53,734 nt of DNA from Salinicola peritrichatus. Lineage in GTDB: Bacteria > Pseudomonadota > Gammaproteobacteria > Pseudomonadales > Halomonadaceae. The stretch is taken from positions 1 to 53,734 of the forward strand of contig NZ_PZJU01000052.1 in the NCBI RefSeq assembly GCF_003206715.1. The letters are read 5' to 3'. Below, piece after piece: positions 25,985-34,911 of this stretch (the stretch's first letter is position 1; every line of letters starts with the position of its first letter). The position numbers and the translations under genes were made by a program. Below the pieces are notes generated by a model that saw nothing but the letters and a program-made list of their open reading frames with translations, did not search any database and was not told the origin of the DNA.

Positions 25985-27055
25985 TCAGGAGGCATCGGGG
26001 TGGAGGATCTCGCCATCCGCGGCGGGCACGCCTTCACGGATGGCGCGGGAAAACGCCTGGCTACCCGCATTGTACGGCACCGCCTGGGCGCGTGGGTTGA
26101 TATAGCCGCGCTGGCGCAGGAAATCGAGCGGATGGCTGGTGTCCAGGCCGCCCACGTCGTAGACGTATTCCGGCAGGTAGCCGGAGAGGATCAGGCGGAT
26201 GTCCTTGGGCAGCCCCGGCACGATCTTGTCGACCATGTCGAACACGATGGTGGTGCAGTTGCTGGTCAGGGTGTTGTAGAACGCGGGCTCGCGGCGCAAC
26301 CGCTCGGCCTCGTCCAGATAGGCCAGGAACAGCTCGCGGCGTGCCGCTGGCGTCAGCCCCACGCGATAGAGATAGACGTCCTCGCCTCTGATATTGCTGC
26401 GCAGGCGCAGGATGTCGTTCTCGTCGGCGGCGATCAGGTTGATCTCGAACTGCTTGAAGAAACCGCCGCTGATCGAGAACGCCTCGTTGCGTTCGCGCCG
26501 GATCTCCACCGAAAAGGTCAAATGATCGCCATCGTCAAAGCCGAAGCTGACCAGGGTGTGGGCGATCGCCGGGCCCATCCAGTAGGAAACCACCATGTCC
26601 ACCGAATCGAGCCGCGCCAGATCGTATTCGCGAGTCTCCCAATGCGGCGTGGCGGTGTCGGGCGTTCGCCATTCGAAGTCGCGCACGTTGTGCAGCCGGA
26701 TGCGGTCGCCGTCACGTTCGTAAGCAAGCTGGCGCGCCACGTCCGGCGCCCAGTTACGGTCGTTGCTGGGTTCGAGGCTCTGCCACCAGCTCACGGCCGC
26801 GATCAGTGCCAGCACGAAGACGAAGCGTGTCGCTACCGAGGCACGATGTCGCCACCAGGGCGCAACCAGCGCCGCTAGGCCAAGCAATGTCCAGAAGATA
26901 ATTGCGGCGATGATCAGCGCCTGCGGGCCGGGCAGCTGGAAATGCAGCGCCAGCACGCCCCAGGCAGTGACCGCCAACAGCGACAAGGCTCGCACGACAT
27001 GGCCCAGCACGCGAAGCGGCTGGCGCCAGCGAGGTCGAAGCGTGGAAGCAGTCAT
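25985..27055 (-). CDS. DUF4105 membrane-anchored periplasmic protein
   Basis: The 356-residue protein has two or three hydrophobic N-terminal segments (VVRALSLLAVTAWGVLALHF, ALIIAAIIFWTLLGLAALVA and FVFVLALIAAVSWW, within residues 18-92). A soluble domain follows with YDLARLDSVDMVVSYWM, HTLVSFGF and the diagnostic YNTLTSNCTTIVFDMV. The Asn-Cys-Thr-Thr block suggests a papain-like or NlpC-like cysteine nucleophile, and the preceding HTLVSFGF could supply the His; the true enzyme activity is not known. DUF4105 is the N-terminal domain of Lnb-type lacto-N-biosidases. It is cotranscribed with the MpaB-like gene. Confidence 0.8.
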   Translation of the reverse strand: MTASTLRPRWRQPLRVLGHVVRALSLLAVTAWGVLALHFQLPGPQALIIAAIIFWTLLGLAALVAPWWRHRASVATRFVFVLALIAAVSWWQSLEPSNDRNWAPDVARQLAYERDGDRIRLHNVRDFEWRTPDTATPHWETREYDLARLDSVDMVVSYWMGPAIAHTLVSFGFDDGDHLTFSVEIRRERNEAFSISGGFFKQFEINLIAADENDILRLRSNIRGEDVYLYRVGLTPAARRELFLAYLDEAERLRREPAFYNTLTSNCTTIVFDMVDKIVPGLPKDIRLILSGYLPEYVYDVGGLDTSHPLDFLRQRGYINPRAQAVPYNAGSQAFSRAIREGVPAADGEILHPDAS

Positions 27056-27183
27056 GGCGATCCTTTGCCCGAAAATCGTCGATGGCCCGATGTTGCCGGA
27101 GTCGGGGTGGGGAATAAAGGCGCGGGCGTTGCGGTCGATAACGGCAATGGCGTTATACTAAAGTCTAATGCGCCTGGACCGAC

Positions 27184-29520
27184 GTGGTGGCGACTCGGGG
27201 ATGTTGGGGTGCTGTCGCCGCCCGCGCCGACGGGCTATCGTGTGATCAGTGTCGCGACCCTGGAGAAACCGAGATTTCCGCTTCGCTTTCCCACTCCCTG
27301 CGCCGTCTGTGGACGCTCGACAAGTTCGCCTACAGCTTTCGTGTCTTTGTGGCGTTCAGCGGTGCCATCGCGCTGAGCTGGTATCAGGACCAGATCGCGC
27401 TGGCCATACCGCTGTTTCTGGGCATCATCGCCAGTGCGCTCTCCGAGACCGACGACAACTGGGAAGGACGCGTGCGGGCGCTGCTGGTCACGCTGATCTG
27501 TTTTGCCGTCGCCTCCCTCTCGGTGGAGTTGCTGTTTCCCTGGCCCTGGCTGTTCGCGCCCGGCCTTGCGCTTTCTGCCTTCACTTTCATCATGCTCGGC
27601 GCGGTCGAGCAGCGTTATGCCACCATCGCCTCGGCCACCCTGATCCTGTCGGTCTATTCGATGATCAACATCGAACAGCACGGCGGCACGACGGACGGGG
27701 ATTTCTGGCACCAACCGCTGCTGCTGGTCGGCGGCGCGGCCTGGTACGGCGCGATCTCGGTGATCTGGTGCGCGCTGTTTTCGCGCCAGCCGGTCAAGCA
27801 GAGCATGGCGCAGCTCTACCGGGAGCTGGGTGAGTATCTGATCATCAAGGCGACGCTGTTCGAGCCGCTCAGAGGTGTCGACGTCGAAAGTCGTCGAGTG
27901 GCGCTGGCGCGTCAGAACGGGCGTGTAGTCACCGCGCTCAACCAGGCCAAGGAGATGATCTTCCGACGTCTGGAAGGGCAGCGTGGTAGCCGCAAGCTCA
28001 ATCGCTATCTGCGCCTCTACTTCATCGCTCAGGACATTCACGAGCGGGTCAGCGCCTCGCACTATCCCTACTCGGCGCTGGCGGAAACCTTCTTCCATCA
28101 TGACGTGCTGTTCCGCTGTCAGCGCCTGCTCGACCAGCAGGGCCGCGCCTGCAAGCGGTTGGCCAAGGCGCTGTTGCTGCGCCAGCCGTTCGAACACGGC
28201 CAGAGCGAACAGGCGCTGGAGGATCTACGCGCCTCGATCGTCTACCTGCGTGCTCAGCGCAACCCGGAATGGACGCCGTTGCTGCGCTCGCTGCAGGCGC
28301 TGGGGCGCAATCTGGCGACGCTGGAGGACCAGCTTTCCAGCGCCCACAATCCGGATGCGGTCGCCGACCAGAAGGACGCTAGCCTGTTCGATCGCTCACC
28401 GCGCAGCTTCAAGGACGCCTGGGAGCGGGTCCGGCTCAATCTGACACCGGGCTCGCCGACCTTTCGCCATGCGCTGCGCCTGTCGACGGCGTTGCTGGTC
28501 GGCTACGGCGTGCTGCACCTGGTACATCCGACGCAAGGTTACTGGATCCTGCTGACCACGCTGTTCGTCTGTCGGCCCAACTTCGGCGCCACCCGCCGCT
28601 TCCTGTATCAGCGTATCGTCGGCACGGTGCTCGGACTGGTGCTGGGCTGGGCGCTGATCAGCCTGTTTCCCGATCCGCTGGTCCAGTCGCTGATCTCCGT
28701 GGTGGCGGGCGTCATCTTCTTCGCCAATCGCGAAAAGCACTACGTCATCGCCACCGCGGCGATCACCACGCTGGTGCTGACCAGTTTCAATCAGGTCGGC
28801 GACGGCTTCGACCTGATCCTGCCGCGCCTGATCGATACCCTGATCGGGGCGCTGATCGCGGGCCTGGCGGTGTTCTTCATCCTGCCCGACTGGCAGGGGC
28901 GGCGGCTGCATCGCGTCGCCGCGTCGGCACTGGCCAACAGCAGCCGCTACCTGCGCGAGATCGTTCATCAGTACGAGACCGGCAAGCAGGACGATCTGGC
29001 CTACCGGCTGGCGCGGCGCAACGCGCATAATGCCGATGCCGCGCTTTCCACCGTGCTCGCCAACATGCTTCAGGAGCCGGGCCACTACCGCAAGAAGGAT
29101 GCCGACGAGGGGTTCCGTTTCCTGGTCGTCTCGCACACCCTGCTGGGCTATCTCTCCGCCCTGGGTGCCCAGCGCGGCACCCTGACCGCCAGCGAAGCCG
29201 ATGCCGAGCTCTATGCCGCTGCCCGGCGCATCGCCGATCGCTTCGACGAACTGGCGGACCATCTCGCCACGCGCCAACCGATCGCCGACCTCAAGGCCGA
29301 ACAGAGCGCGCTGATGGCGATCTTCGAGCAGGAACCGACCAGCGCGCAGGATGACGCCGACGACGAACGGCGCCTGGTCCAGACCCAGCTGCTGCATATC
29401 AGCCGTCAGTTGGTGCCGATCAGCGAGGCCGCCGCGCGGTTGGCGGCGCGGCCGGTGGAGGCGCCGGGCGAGGGGAAGGGTAGCGAGGAGGTTGATGGAA
29501 TAGCCGCCAAGAGCGCTTGA
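27184..29520 (+). CDS. yccS: FUSC/YccS-family inner-membrane protein
   Basis: The large protein (778 residues from the GTG at 27184) has two FUSC-type membrane modules. The first begins FRVFVAFSGAIALSWYQDQIALAIPLFLGIIASAL; the second begins FRHALRLSTALLVGYGVLHLVHPTQGYWILLTTLFVCRPNFGATRRF. A cytoplasmic helical domain separates them. This is the YccS/YhfK arrangement, related to aromatic-acid efflux proteins (AaeB); the substrate is unknown. The start is uncertain: homology begins around HSLRRLWTLDKFAYSF, and the 30 codons before 27274 look non-coding. An ATT at 27274 with GGAG upstream is a possible rare start. It is convergent with recG. Confidence 0.85.
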   Translation: MVATRGCWGAVAARADGLSCDQCRDPGETEISASLSHSLRRLWTLDKFAYSFRVFVAFSGAIALSWYQDQIALAIPLFLGIIASALSETDDNWEGRVRALLVTLICFAVASLSVELLFPWPWLFAPGLALSAFTFIMLGAVEQRYATIASATLILSVYSMINIEQHGGTTDGDFWHQPLLLVGGAAWYGAISVIWCALFSRQPVKQSMAQLYRELGEYLIIKATLFEPLRGVDVESRRVALARQNGRVVTALNQAKEMIFRRLEGQRGSRKLNRYLRLYFIAQDIHERVSASHYPYSALAETFFHHDVLFRCQRLLDQQGRACKRLAKALLLRQPFEHGQSEQALEDLRASIVYLRAQRNPEWTPLLRSLQALGRNLATLEDQLSSAHNPDAVADQKDASLFDRSPRSFKDAWERVRLNLTPGSPTFRHALRLSTALLVGYGVLHLVHPTQGYWILLTTLFVCRPNFGATRRFLYQRIVGTVLGLVLGWALISLFPDPLVQSLISVVAGVIFFANREKHYVIATAAITTLVLTSFNQVGDGFDLILPRLIDTLIGALIAGLAVFFILPDWQGRRLHRVAASALANSSRYLREIVHQYETGKQDDLAYRLARRNAHNADAALSTVLANMLQEPGHYRKKDADEGFRFLVVSHTLLGYLSALGAQRGTLTASEADAELYAAARRIADRFDELADHLATRQPIADLKAEQSALMAIFEQEPTSAQDDADDERRLVQTQLLHISRQLVPISEAAARLAARPVEAPGEGKGSEEVDGIAAKSA

Positions 29521-29544
29521 AACATCGGGCGCTGCGGCCAGGCC

Positions 29545-31623
29545 TCAAACCTGCCCGTAGCGCCCCGCCTCATCCCCCAGCCAACGCTGGATCAGCGGGT
29601 CGGCGGCGTCCGGGGCTTCCTCGAGCAGCGCCTGGGCCAGTGCGGTGACGGTGTCGAGCAGGTCGCGGTCGCGTTCGAGATCGGCGATCTTCATCTGCGC
29701 CAGGCCGGTCTGGCGAGTGCCGAGCACTTCGCCGGGACCGCGCAGTTCGAGGTCCTTTTCCGCCACCTTGAAGCCGTCGGTGGTGTCGCGCAGGATGCCG
29801 AGGCGCTGTCGCGAGTGATTCGACAGCGGCGGGTGATAGAGCAGCACGCAGTAGCTGTCGACGCGTCCGCGCCCGACCCGGCCGCGTAGCTGGTGCAGTT
29901 GGGAGAGCCCCAGGCGCTCCGGATTCTCGATGATCATCAGGCTGGCGTTGGGCACGTCGACGCCGACCTCGATCACCGTGGTCGCCACCAGCAGGTCCAG
30001 TTCGCCGCGCTTGAACGCGTCCATGACGTCGGCTTTTTCCTGGGCCTTCATGCGCCCGTGGACCAGCCCGACATTGAGTTCGGGTAGCGCTTCCACAAGC
30101 GTATCGCGAGTCACTTCCGCTGCCTGGCAGGTGAGCGCTTCCGACTCCTCGATCAGGGTACAGACCCAATAGGCCTGGCGGCCTTCGGCACAGGCGTTGC
30201 GGATGCGCTGGATCACCTCCGGGCGGCGCTCGTCGGGCACCGCGACGGTGTGTACCGGCGTGCGCCCCGGAGGGAGTTCGTCGATCACCGACAGGTCGAG
30301 GTCGGCGTAAGCACTCATTGCCAGCGTGCGCGGAATCGGCGTGGCGGTCATGATCAGCTGGTGCGGGGTCAGCCCGCCGGCTTCGCCTTTCTGGCGCAGG
30401 GCGAGGCGCTGGTGGACGCCGAAGCGGTGCTGCTCGTCGATCACCGCCAGGCCCAGGCGCTGGAAATGCACGTCGTCCTGAAACAACGCATGAGTACCGA
30501 CGACCACCTGCGCGCGACCATCGGCGATCGCCGCCTTGGTGTCCAGCCGCGCCTTGCCCTTGAGCTTGCCGGCCAGCCAGCCGACCTCGATGCCGAGCGG
30601 TTCGAGCCAGGTGCGGAACTGGCGGAAGTGCTGTTCGGCCAGAATCTCGGTGGGTGCCATCACCGCCGCCTGGCAACCGCCGGCGATGGCGGAGAGCACC
30701 GCCATCGCCGCGACCACTGTCTTGCCTGAGCCGACATCGCCCTGTACCAGCCGCAGCATCGGCACTTCGCGCTCGAGATCGCGACCGATCTCGTCGAGCA
30801 CGCGCTGCTGGGCCCGGGTCAGCGAGAAGGGCAGTTGCGTCAGGAAGCGAGCCCGCAGATGGCCGCCGCCGGTGAGCGCGGGGGCACCATCGGTCTGAAT
30901 GCGCAGGCGTACCTGGCGCAGGCTCAACTGATGCGCCAGCAGCTCTTCCAGCGCCAGGCGGCGTTGCGCGGGATGGCGGCCCTCGCTCAGGCGCTCCTGC
31001 GGTGCGTCCGGCGGCGGCTCGTGGAGATAACGCAGCGATTCGACCAGCCCCGGCAGGCGGAAACGTTCGCGCAGCGTCGGCGGCAACCAGTCGGGCAACT
31101 CCTCGGGGGCGGCGGTCAGCCGCTTCAGCGCCTGCTGGATCAGCGCGCGCAGACGCGGCTGGGCAAGGCCCTCGGTGGCCGGATAGATCGGCGTCAGATG
31201 CTCGTCGACCGGTGCCGAATCGGCCTGGATCAGGCGGTATTCCGGATGATAGATCTCCAGCCCGGTGCTGCCGGCGCGGGCCTCGCCGAAGCAGCGCACC
31301 TTGGCGCCCCTGACGAACTGCTGCTGCTGGGCCGGCGAGAAATGGAAAAAACGCAGGCTGAGAATGCCGGAGCCATCCTTGAGCCTGACCAGCAGGCTGC
31401 GCCGGCGGCCGCGAACCACCTCGGCGGCGCCGACCTCGCCCTCGACCACTGCCTCGGTGCCGGCGCGCAGGGTGCCGATCGGCGTGATGCGGGTGCGATC
31501 CTGATAGCGCAGCGGAAGATGAAACAGCAGGTCGACGACACGTTCGATGCCCAGTCGCGACAGTTTCCCGGCCAGGGCTTCGCCGACGCCGGCGAGCGTG
31601 GTGACAGCGGCATCGAGGCTCAT
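29545..31623 (-). CDS. recG: ATP-dependent DNA helicase RecG
   Basis: The 692-residue branch-migration helicase rescues stalled replication forks and processes Holliday junctions. The N-terminal wedge/OB domain starts with LFHLPLRYQDRTRI; helicase motifs follow: Walker A VQGDVGSGKTVVA, APTEILAEQHF, DEQH-type VIDEQHRFGV, TATPIPRTLAM, VATTVIEVGVDVPNASLMIIE and QLRGRVGRG. The C-terminal region is KVAEKDLELRGPGEVLGTRQTG. The length matches the family (693 in E. coli). The ATG overlaps the oxyR stop (ATGA), giving an oxyR-recG operon as in Pseudomonas. Confidence 0.96.
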   Translation of the reverse strand: MSLDAAVTTLAGVGEALAGKLSRLGIERVVDLLFHLPLRYQDRTRITPIGTLRAGTEAVVEGEVGAAEVVRGRRRSLLVRLKDGSGILSLRFFHFSPAQQQQFVRGAKVRCFGEARAGSTGLEIYHPEYRLIQADSAPVDEHLTPIYPATEGLAQPRLRALIQQALKRLTAAPEELPDWLPPTLRERFRLPGLVESLRYLHEPPPDAPQERLSEGRHPAQRRLALEELLAHQLSLRQVRLRIQTDGAPALTGGGHLRARFLTQLPFSLTRAQQRVLDEIGRDLEREVPMLRLVQGDVGSGKTVVAAMAVLSAIAGGCQAAVMAPTEILAEQHFRQFRTWLEPLGIEVGWLAGKLKGKARLDTKAAIADGRAQVVVGTHALFQDDVHFQRLGLAVIDEQHRFGVHQRLALRQKGEAGGLTPHQLIMTATPIPRTLAMSAYADLDLSVIDELPPGRTPVHTVAVPDERRPEVIQRIRNACAEGRQAYWVCTLIEESEALTCQAAEVTRDTLVEALPELNVGLVHGRMKAQEKADVMDAFKRGELDLLVATTVIEVGVDVPNASLMIIENPERLGLSQLHQLRGRVGRGRVDSYCVLLYHPPLSNHSRQRLGILRDTTDGFKVAEKDLELRGPGEVLGTRQTGLAQMKIADLERDRDLLDTVTALAQALLEEAPDAADPLIQRWLGDEAGRYGQV

Positions 31624-32540
31624 GCAGCCTCGACGTCGCTACCTTGGACCCGGTCGATCGCCTCGATCAACGCATCGATCGCCTTGGGACGCGGAAAGCT
31701 GGCGCGCCAGGCCAGCGCAACGCTGCGTGTCGGCGCATCGCCCTTGAACGGGCGGCTCTCCAGCAGGCCGCCTTCGTAGTGGTTTGTGCCGATCGCCAGC
31801 TTGGGCAGCACCGTGATGCCCAGTCCGGAGGCGACCATATGGCGAATGGTCTCCAGCGAGCCGCCTTCGGCGATCAGCGTGTTGGAAGGGTTGTTGAGCT
31901 GCGCGCTGATCGCGGGGCAGGCTTCCAGAATCTGGTCGCGGAAGCAGTGGCCCTCGCCGAGCAACAGCAAACGCTCCTTGAGCAGATCTTCCTTGTCGAT
32001 CGCCGCCCTTCCGGTCCATGGATGCCCGGCCGGCAACAGCACCTCGAATGGCTCCTTGTAGAGCGTCTTGGTGACCACGTCGGGCTCGTTGAACGGCAGC
32101 GCGACGAAGATGGCGTCGAGTTCGCCGCCGCGCAGCTTGCGCCGCAGCACGCCGGTGAGATTCTCTTCGATGTAGAGCGGCATCTGCGGCGCGATGCGTG
32201 ACAGCGCCGGGACCAGGTGCGGAAAAAGATAAGGGCCGATGGTATAGATGGCGCCGATGCGCAGCGGACTGATCAACTGGTCCTTGCCTTCGCTGGCCAT
32301 TTCCCGGATCAGCGTGGCCTGTTCCAATACGCGATGTGCCTGCTCGACGATGCGCTCGCCCAGCGGCGTGACCTGGACGGTGGACTTGGAGCGCTCGAAC
32401 AGGGCGATGCCGAGCTCTTCTTCCAGCTTCTTGACCGCCACCGAGAGCGTCGGCTGTGACACGAAGCAGCGCTCGGCGGCACGCCCGAAATGGCGCTCCT
32501 GAGCCAAGGTTACGATATAACGGAGTTCTGTTAGAGTCAT
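31620..32540 (-). CDS. oxyR: Hydrogen peroxide sensor and regulator OxyR
   Basis: The 306-residue LysR-type activator is oxidised by peroxide. The N-terminal HTH is MTLTELRYIVTLAQERHFGRAAERCFVSQPTLSVAVKKLE. The redox pair falls at the same numbers as in E. coli, Cys199 in LGEGHCFRDQ and Cys208 in ILEACPAI. The effector domain ends ALIEAIDRV. The ATG at 32540 gives the standard N-terminus. It heads oxyR-recG and is divergent from the yeeZ-like gene with 113 bp between, where an autoregulatory site is expected; I did not identify one with confidence. Confidence 0.96.
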   Translation of the reverse strand: MTLTELRYIVTLAQERHFGRAAERCFVSQPTLSVAVKKLEEELGIALFERSKSTVQVTPLGERIVEQAHRVLEQATLIREMASEGKDQLISPLRIGAIYTIGPYLFPHLVPALSRIAPQMPLYIEENLTGVLRRKLRGGELDAIFVALPFNEPDVVTKTLYKEPFEVLLPAGHPWTGRAAIDKEDLLKERLLLLGEGHCFRDQILEACPAISAQLNNPSNTLIAEGGSLETIRHMVASGLGITVLPKLAIGTNHYEGGLLESRPFKGDAPTRSVALAWRASFPRPKAIDALIEAIDRVQGSDVEAA

Positions 32541-32653
32541 GAGGTGGGACCGAAAGGCTCCCTGTCGCACGAAATTGGGTACGTAATACTCGTGGTTATT
32601 CGCGTCTTCACGGACGAGTCAACAAGGACGTTTTACCAAGAGGCTAGGGAAAG

Positions 32654-33532
32654 GTGAAGAAAACAACGTTAATTCTTGGCTGCGGCGATATCGGCACCCA
32701 GCTCGGGAAGCAATTGATCGAGGCCGGTCACCGTGTCGTCGGCGCGCGTCGCCATGCCGACGCGCTCGACGGCACCGGGATCGAGCCGGTGGCGCTGGAC
32801 GTGACCGACGAAGCCGCACTGGCGGCGTTGCCCGATGCCGATATCGTAGTCTATGCGGTGACCGCCGACCGTTTCGAGGAGTCCGCCTACGAGGCGGCCT
32901 ATCCGCAAGGCCTGAAGGCGATACTTCGGGAGTTCGCCGGGCGCGACAGGACACCGCAACGGCTGTTCTTCGTCTCTTCCACCAGCGTCTATGCCCAGCA
33001 CGAAGGCGAAGAAGTCGACGAAGCTTCGCCCACCGAGCCCAGCGGCTTCTCCGGTAGCTTGATGCGCGAGGCCGAGCAGATACTGCTCGAGCACGAGCTG
33101 CCGGGTACCGTGGTGCGCTTCTCCGGCATCTACGGCCCGGGCCGCGACCGGCTGATTCGCCAGGTCGGCGAAGGCCGTATCGCCGCCGCCAATCCGCCGC
33201 TGTACTCCAATCGCATCCACCGCGACGACTGCGCCGGCGTTCTGGCCCATCTGATCCAGATGGCGCTGGAGGGCAAGCCGCTGGAGCCGATCTACCTCGC
33301 CAGCGACTGCGATTCCGCGCCGTTGCACGAGGTGATGGCCTGGATCGCCAAGCGTCTCAAGGTGGAAACGCCCGATGTCATTCAGTCGCCGCTGCGCCGT
33401 CGCTCGAGCAAGCGTTGCAACAATCGGCGCCTGCTCGACACCGGCTACACCTTTCGCTACCCCTCCTTTCGTGAAGGCTACGCCGACGTGCTCAAGCGGG
33501 GGGGTTACCTGCCGGAGGCCGAGAAGGCCTGA
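32654..33532 (+). CDS. yeeZ: YeeZ-like SDR family NAD(P)-dependent epimerase/dehydratase
   Basis: The 292-residue protein has an N-terminal Rossmann motif ILGCGDIGTQLGKQLIEAGHRVVGARR, DADIVVYAVTADRF, and the atypical SDR active site FFVSSTSVYAQHEG. That site has Ser-Thr-Ser followed by Tyr, but no clear YxxxK Lys. VVRFSGIYGPGRDRLI follows. This matches the YeeZ/YbjT-type extended SDR proteins of unknown substrate. The start is GTG (32654) behind AGGGA. It is divergent from oxyR, which could mean redox-linked control. Six bp after its stop begins repeat copy B. Confidence 0.8.
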   Translation: MKKTTLILGCGDIGTQLGKQLIEAGHRVVGARRHADALDGTGIEPVALDVTDEAALAALPDADIVVYAVTADRFEESAYEAAYPQGLKAILREFAGRDRTPQRLFFVSSTSVYAQHEGEEVDEASPTEPSGFSGSLMREAEQILLEHELPGTVVRFSGIYGPGRDRLIRQVGEGRIAAANPPLYSNRIHRDDCAGVLAHLIQMALEGKPLEPIYLASDCDSAPLHEVMAWIAKRLKVETPDVIQSPLRRRSSKRCNNRRLLDTGYTFRYPSFREGYADVLKRGGYLPEAEKA

Positions 33533-33537
33533 GAATT

Positions 33538-33792
33538 TGACAAACTACTGCGCTCGCCCATGCGGCGTTGAGTCGGAGCGCAGCGGAGACAACAGCCAAA
33601 GGCTGGCCCGAAGGGCGAGCGAAGCGAGTCAATCCGCCTCAGAATGCTCATTTACTACTTGTAAACTGCGCTTGTTTGACGCGCGACATCCTTGTCGCTC
33701 GCTCTGCGAGCAGCGGAGCTGCCCAAATCGTCAATCCTGACGATTTGTCGGCGGATTTCGCCTTGCCTGACCATCGCTCGTGACGTTTGTCA
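33538..33792 (+). repeat. Structured dispersed repeat, copy B (after yeeZ)
   Basis: Terminal arms are TGACAAAC (33538-33545) and GTTTGTCA (33785-33792), a perfect match. It contains the two-hairpin module CAGCC-AAA-GGCTG (33593-33605) and GCCC-GAA-GGGC (33606-33616). The core AGAATGCTCATTTACTACTTGTAAACTGCGC starts near 33641, and a further hairpin AAATCGTCA-ATCC-TGACGATTT lies around 33726-33747. It starts 6 bp after the yeeZ stop. The core is in the plus orientation. Confidence 0.72.
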
Positions 33793-33848
33793 GCATCCTC
33801 GTCTGATTCGCACCGGCAACGGCCGTGCCGAAGATGACGGATCGATGG

Positions 33849-33878
33849 CAAAGCGATGTCATGAAAATGACGGCTTTG
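33849..33878 (+). other. Compound hairpin before the phn promoter, small-RNA candidate
   Basis: CAAAGC (33849-33854) pairs with GCTTTG (33873-33878) around an inner GTCAT (33858-33862) and ATGAC (33867-33871) pair. A perfect intrinsic terminator follows 21 nt later. The segment 33793-33927 has no convincing gene (only a 12-codon ORF at 33845), so a short structured RNA is possible. No promoter was identified. Confidence 0.35.
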
Positions 33879-33898
33879 GCTAACTGCCTGATGTCGTG

Positions 33899-33927
33899 AA
33901 GAAAGCGCCCGAGAGCGCTTTCTTTGC
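33899..33927 (+). terminator. Intrinsic terminator upstream of phnC
   Basis: AAGAAAGCGC (33899-33908) and GCGCTTTCTT (33915-33924) form a perfect 10-bp stem with a 6-nt loop, followed by TGCG after the T-rich arm. It insulates the phn operon from upstream transcription, and could act in both directions. Confidence 0.75.
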
Positions 33928-33964
33928 GTCGGGGCCCGCGCCCGATCCTGTCATCAATTCTTAA

Positions 33965-33976
33965 TTGTCTAGATAA
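33965..33976. promoter_or_regulatory. Putative PhnF operator upstream of phnC
   Basis: TTGTCTAGATAA carries GTCTAGAT, one mismatch from the HutC/PhnF-type GT-N-TA-N-AC signature, and matches the perfect palindrome at the phnF start (37032-37041). It lies about 57 bp upstream of phnC. A lone CTGTCAT half-site at 33948-33954 could be part of a weak Pho box. Confidence 0.6.
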
Positions 33977-34032
33977 ATAACCGTCATCCGACGTCGCCAG
34001 ACTGTGTCCAACACTTTCTGGGGACGATTCGT

Positions 34033-34857
34033 ATGACCGCCATCATTCGCGTCGAACGACTCGACAAATCCTTCGGCTTCCACGCCGCGCTGAGACAGGT
34101 CGATTTCGCCATCGAGGCCGGCGAGATGGTCACGCTGATCGGTCCCTCCGGTTCCGGCAAGTCGACCCTGCTGCGCCATCTCGTCGGTCTGACCCGCGCC
34201 GACCGCCACTCGCACAGCCGCGTCGAGGTGTTGGGCCGCGACGTGCAGCGACAGGGGCGCCTGGTTGGCGCCGGTCGCGATCAGCGTCGGCGCACCGGCT
34301 ACATCTTCCAGCAGTTCAATCTGGTCGGGCGCCTGAGCGTATTGACCAACGTGCTGATCGGCCGTCTCGGCGCGATGCCGCGCTGGCGCGCCCTCATCGG
34401 GCGTTTCATCCAGCACGAGCGCGACCTGGCGCTGCGGGCATTGGAGCGCGTGGGCATCGTCGGCCTGGCACATCAGCGCGCCAACACGCTTTCCGGCGGG
34501 CAGATGCAGCGCGTCGCCATTGCCCGCGCGCTGGTGCAGGACGCCGAAGTCATTCTCGCCGACGAGCCGATCGCTTCGCTCGACCCGCGCAGTGCCCGCG
34601 AGGTGATGGAGATCCTCCAGCGCATCAATCGCGAGGACGGACGCACCGTGGTCGTCACCTTGCACCAGGTCGAGATCGCGCGCCGCTATTGCCGCCGTGC
34701 CATCGCCCTCAAGCAGGGCCGGCTCTATTACGACGGCCCCATCGAGGGGCTGACCGATGCCCGCCTTCAGGCGCTTTACGAGAACGCCGGCCTCGATGAA
34801 CTCGCCGCGCGGCCCGCCGACACACGAATCGCGCCACCGCTGCACGCGGTCGGGTGA
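34033..34857 (+). CDS. phnC: Phosphonate ABC transporter ATP-binding protein PhnC
   Basis: The 274-residue ATPase has Walker [19 protein letters not shown]-loop [21 protein letters not shown], signature [14 protein letters not shown], Walker [13 protein letters not shown] and switch His [11 protein letters not shown]. The [14 protein letters not shown](I/L)GRLG block is specific to PhnC. It powers phosphonate import with PhnD and PhnE. It is the first gene of the phn region, behind a terminator and the PhnF-like site; 54 bp separate it from phnD. Confidence 0.95.
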   Translation: MTAIIRVERLDKSFGFHAALRQVDFAIEAGEMVTLIGPSGSGKSTLLRHLVGLTRADRHSHSRVEVLGRDVQRQGRLVGAGRDQRRRTGYIFQQFNLVGRLSVLTNVLIGRLGAMPRWRALIGRFIQHERDLALRALERVGIVGLAHQRANTLSGGQMQRVAIARALVQDAEVILADEPIASLDPRSAREVMEILQRINREDGRTVVVTLHQVEIARRYCRRAIALKQGRLYYDGPIEGLTDARLQALYENAGLDELAARPADTRIAPPLHAVG

Positions 34858-34911
34858 AGCGAGCGACCGAATGACCCATGACACAACCACCGATCCTTCG
34901 AGGAATCCGAC

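Noticed and set aside
33948-33970. Pho box upstream of phnC
   Set aside because: Only one clear CTGTCAT half-site; the second at 11-bp spacing does not match, so it is mentioned but not called.
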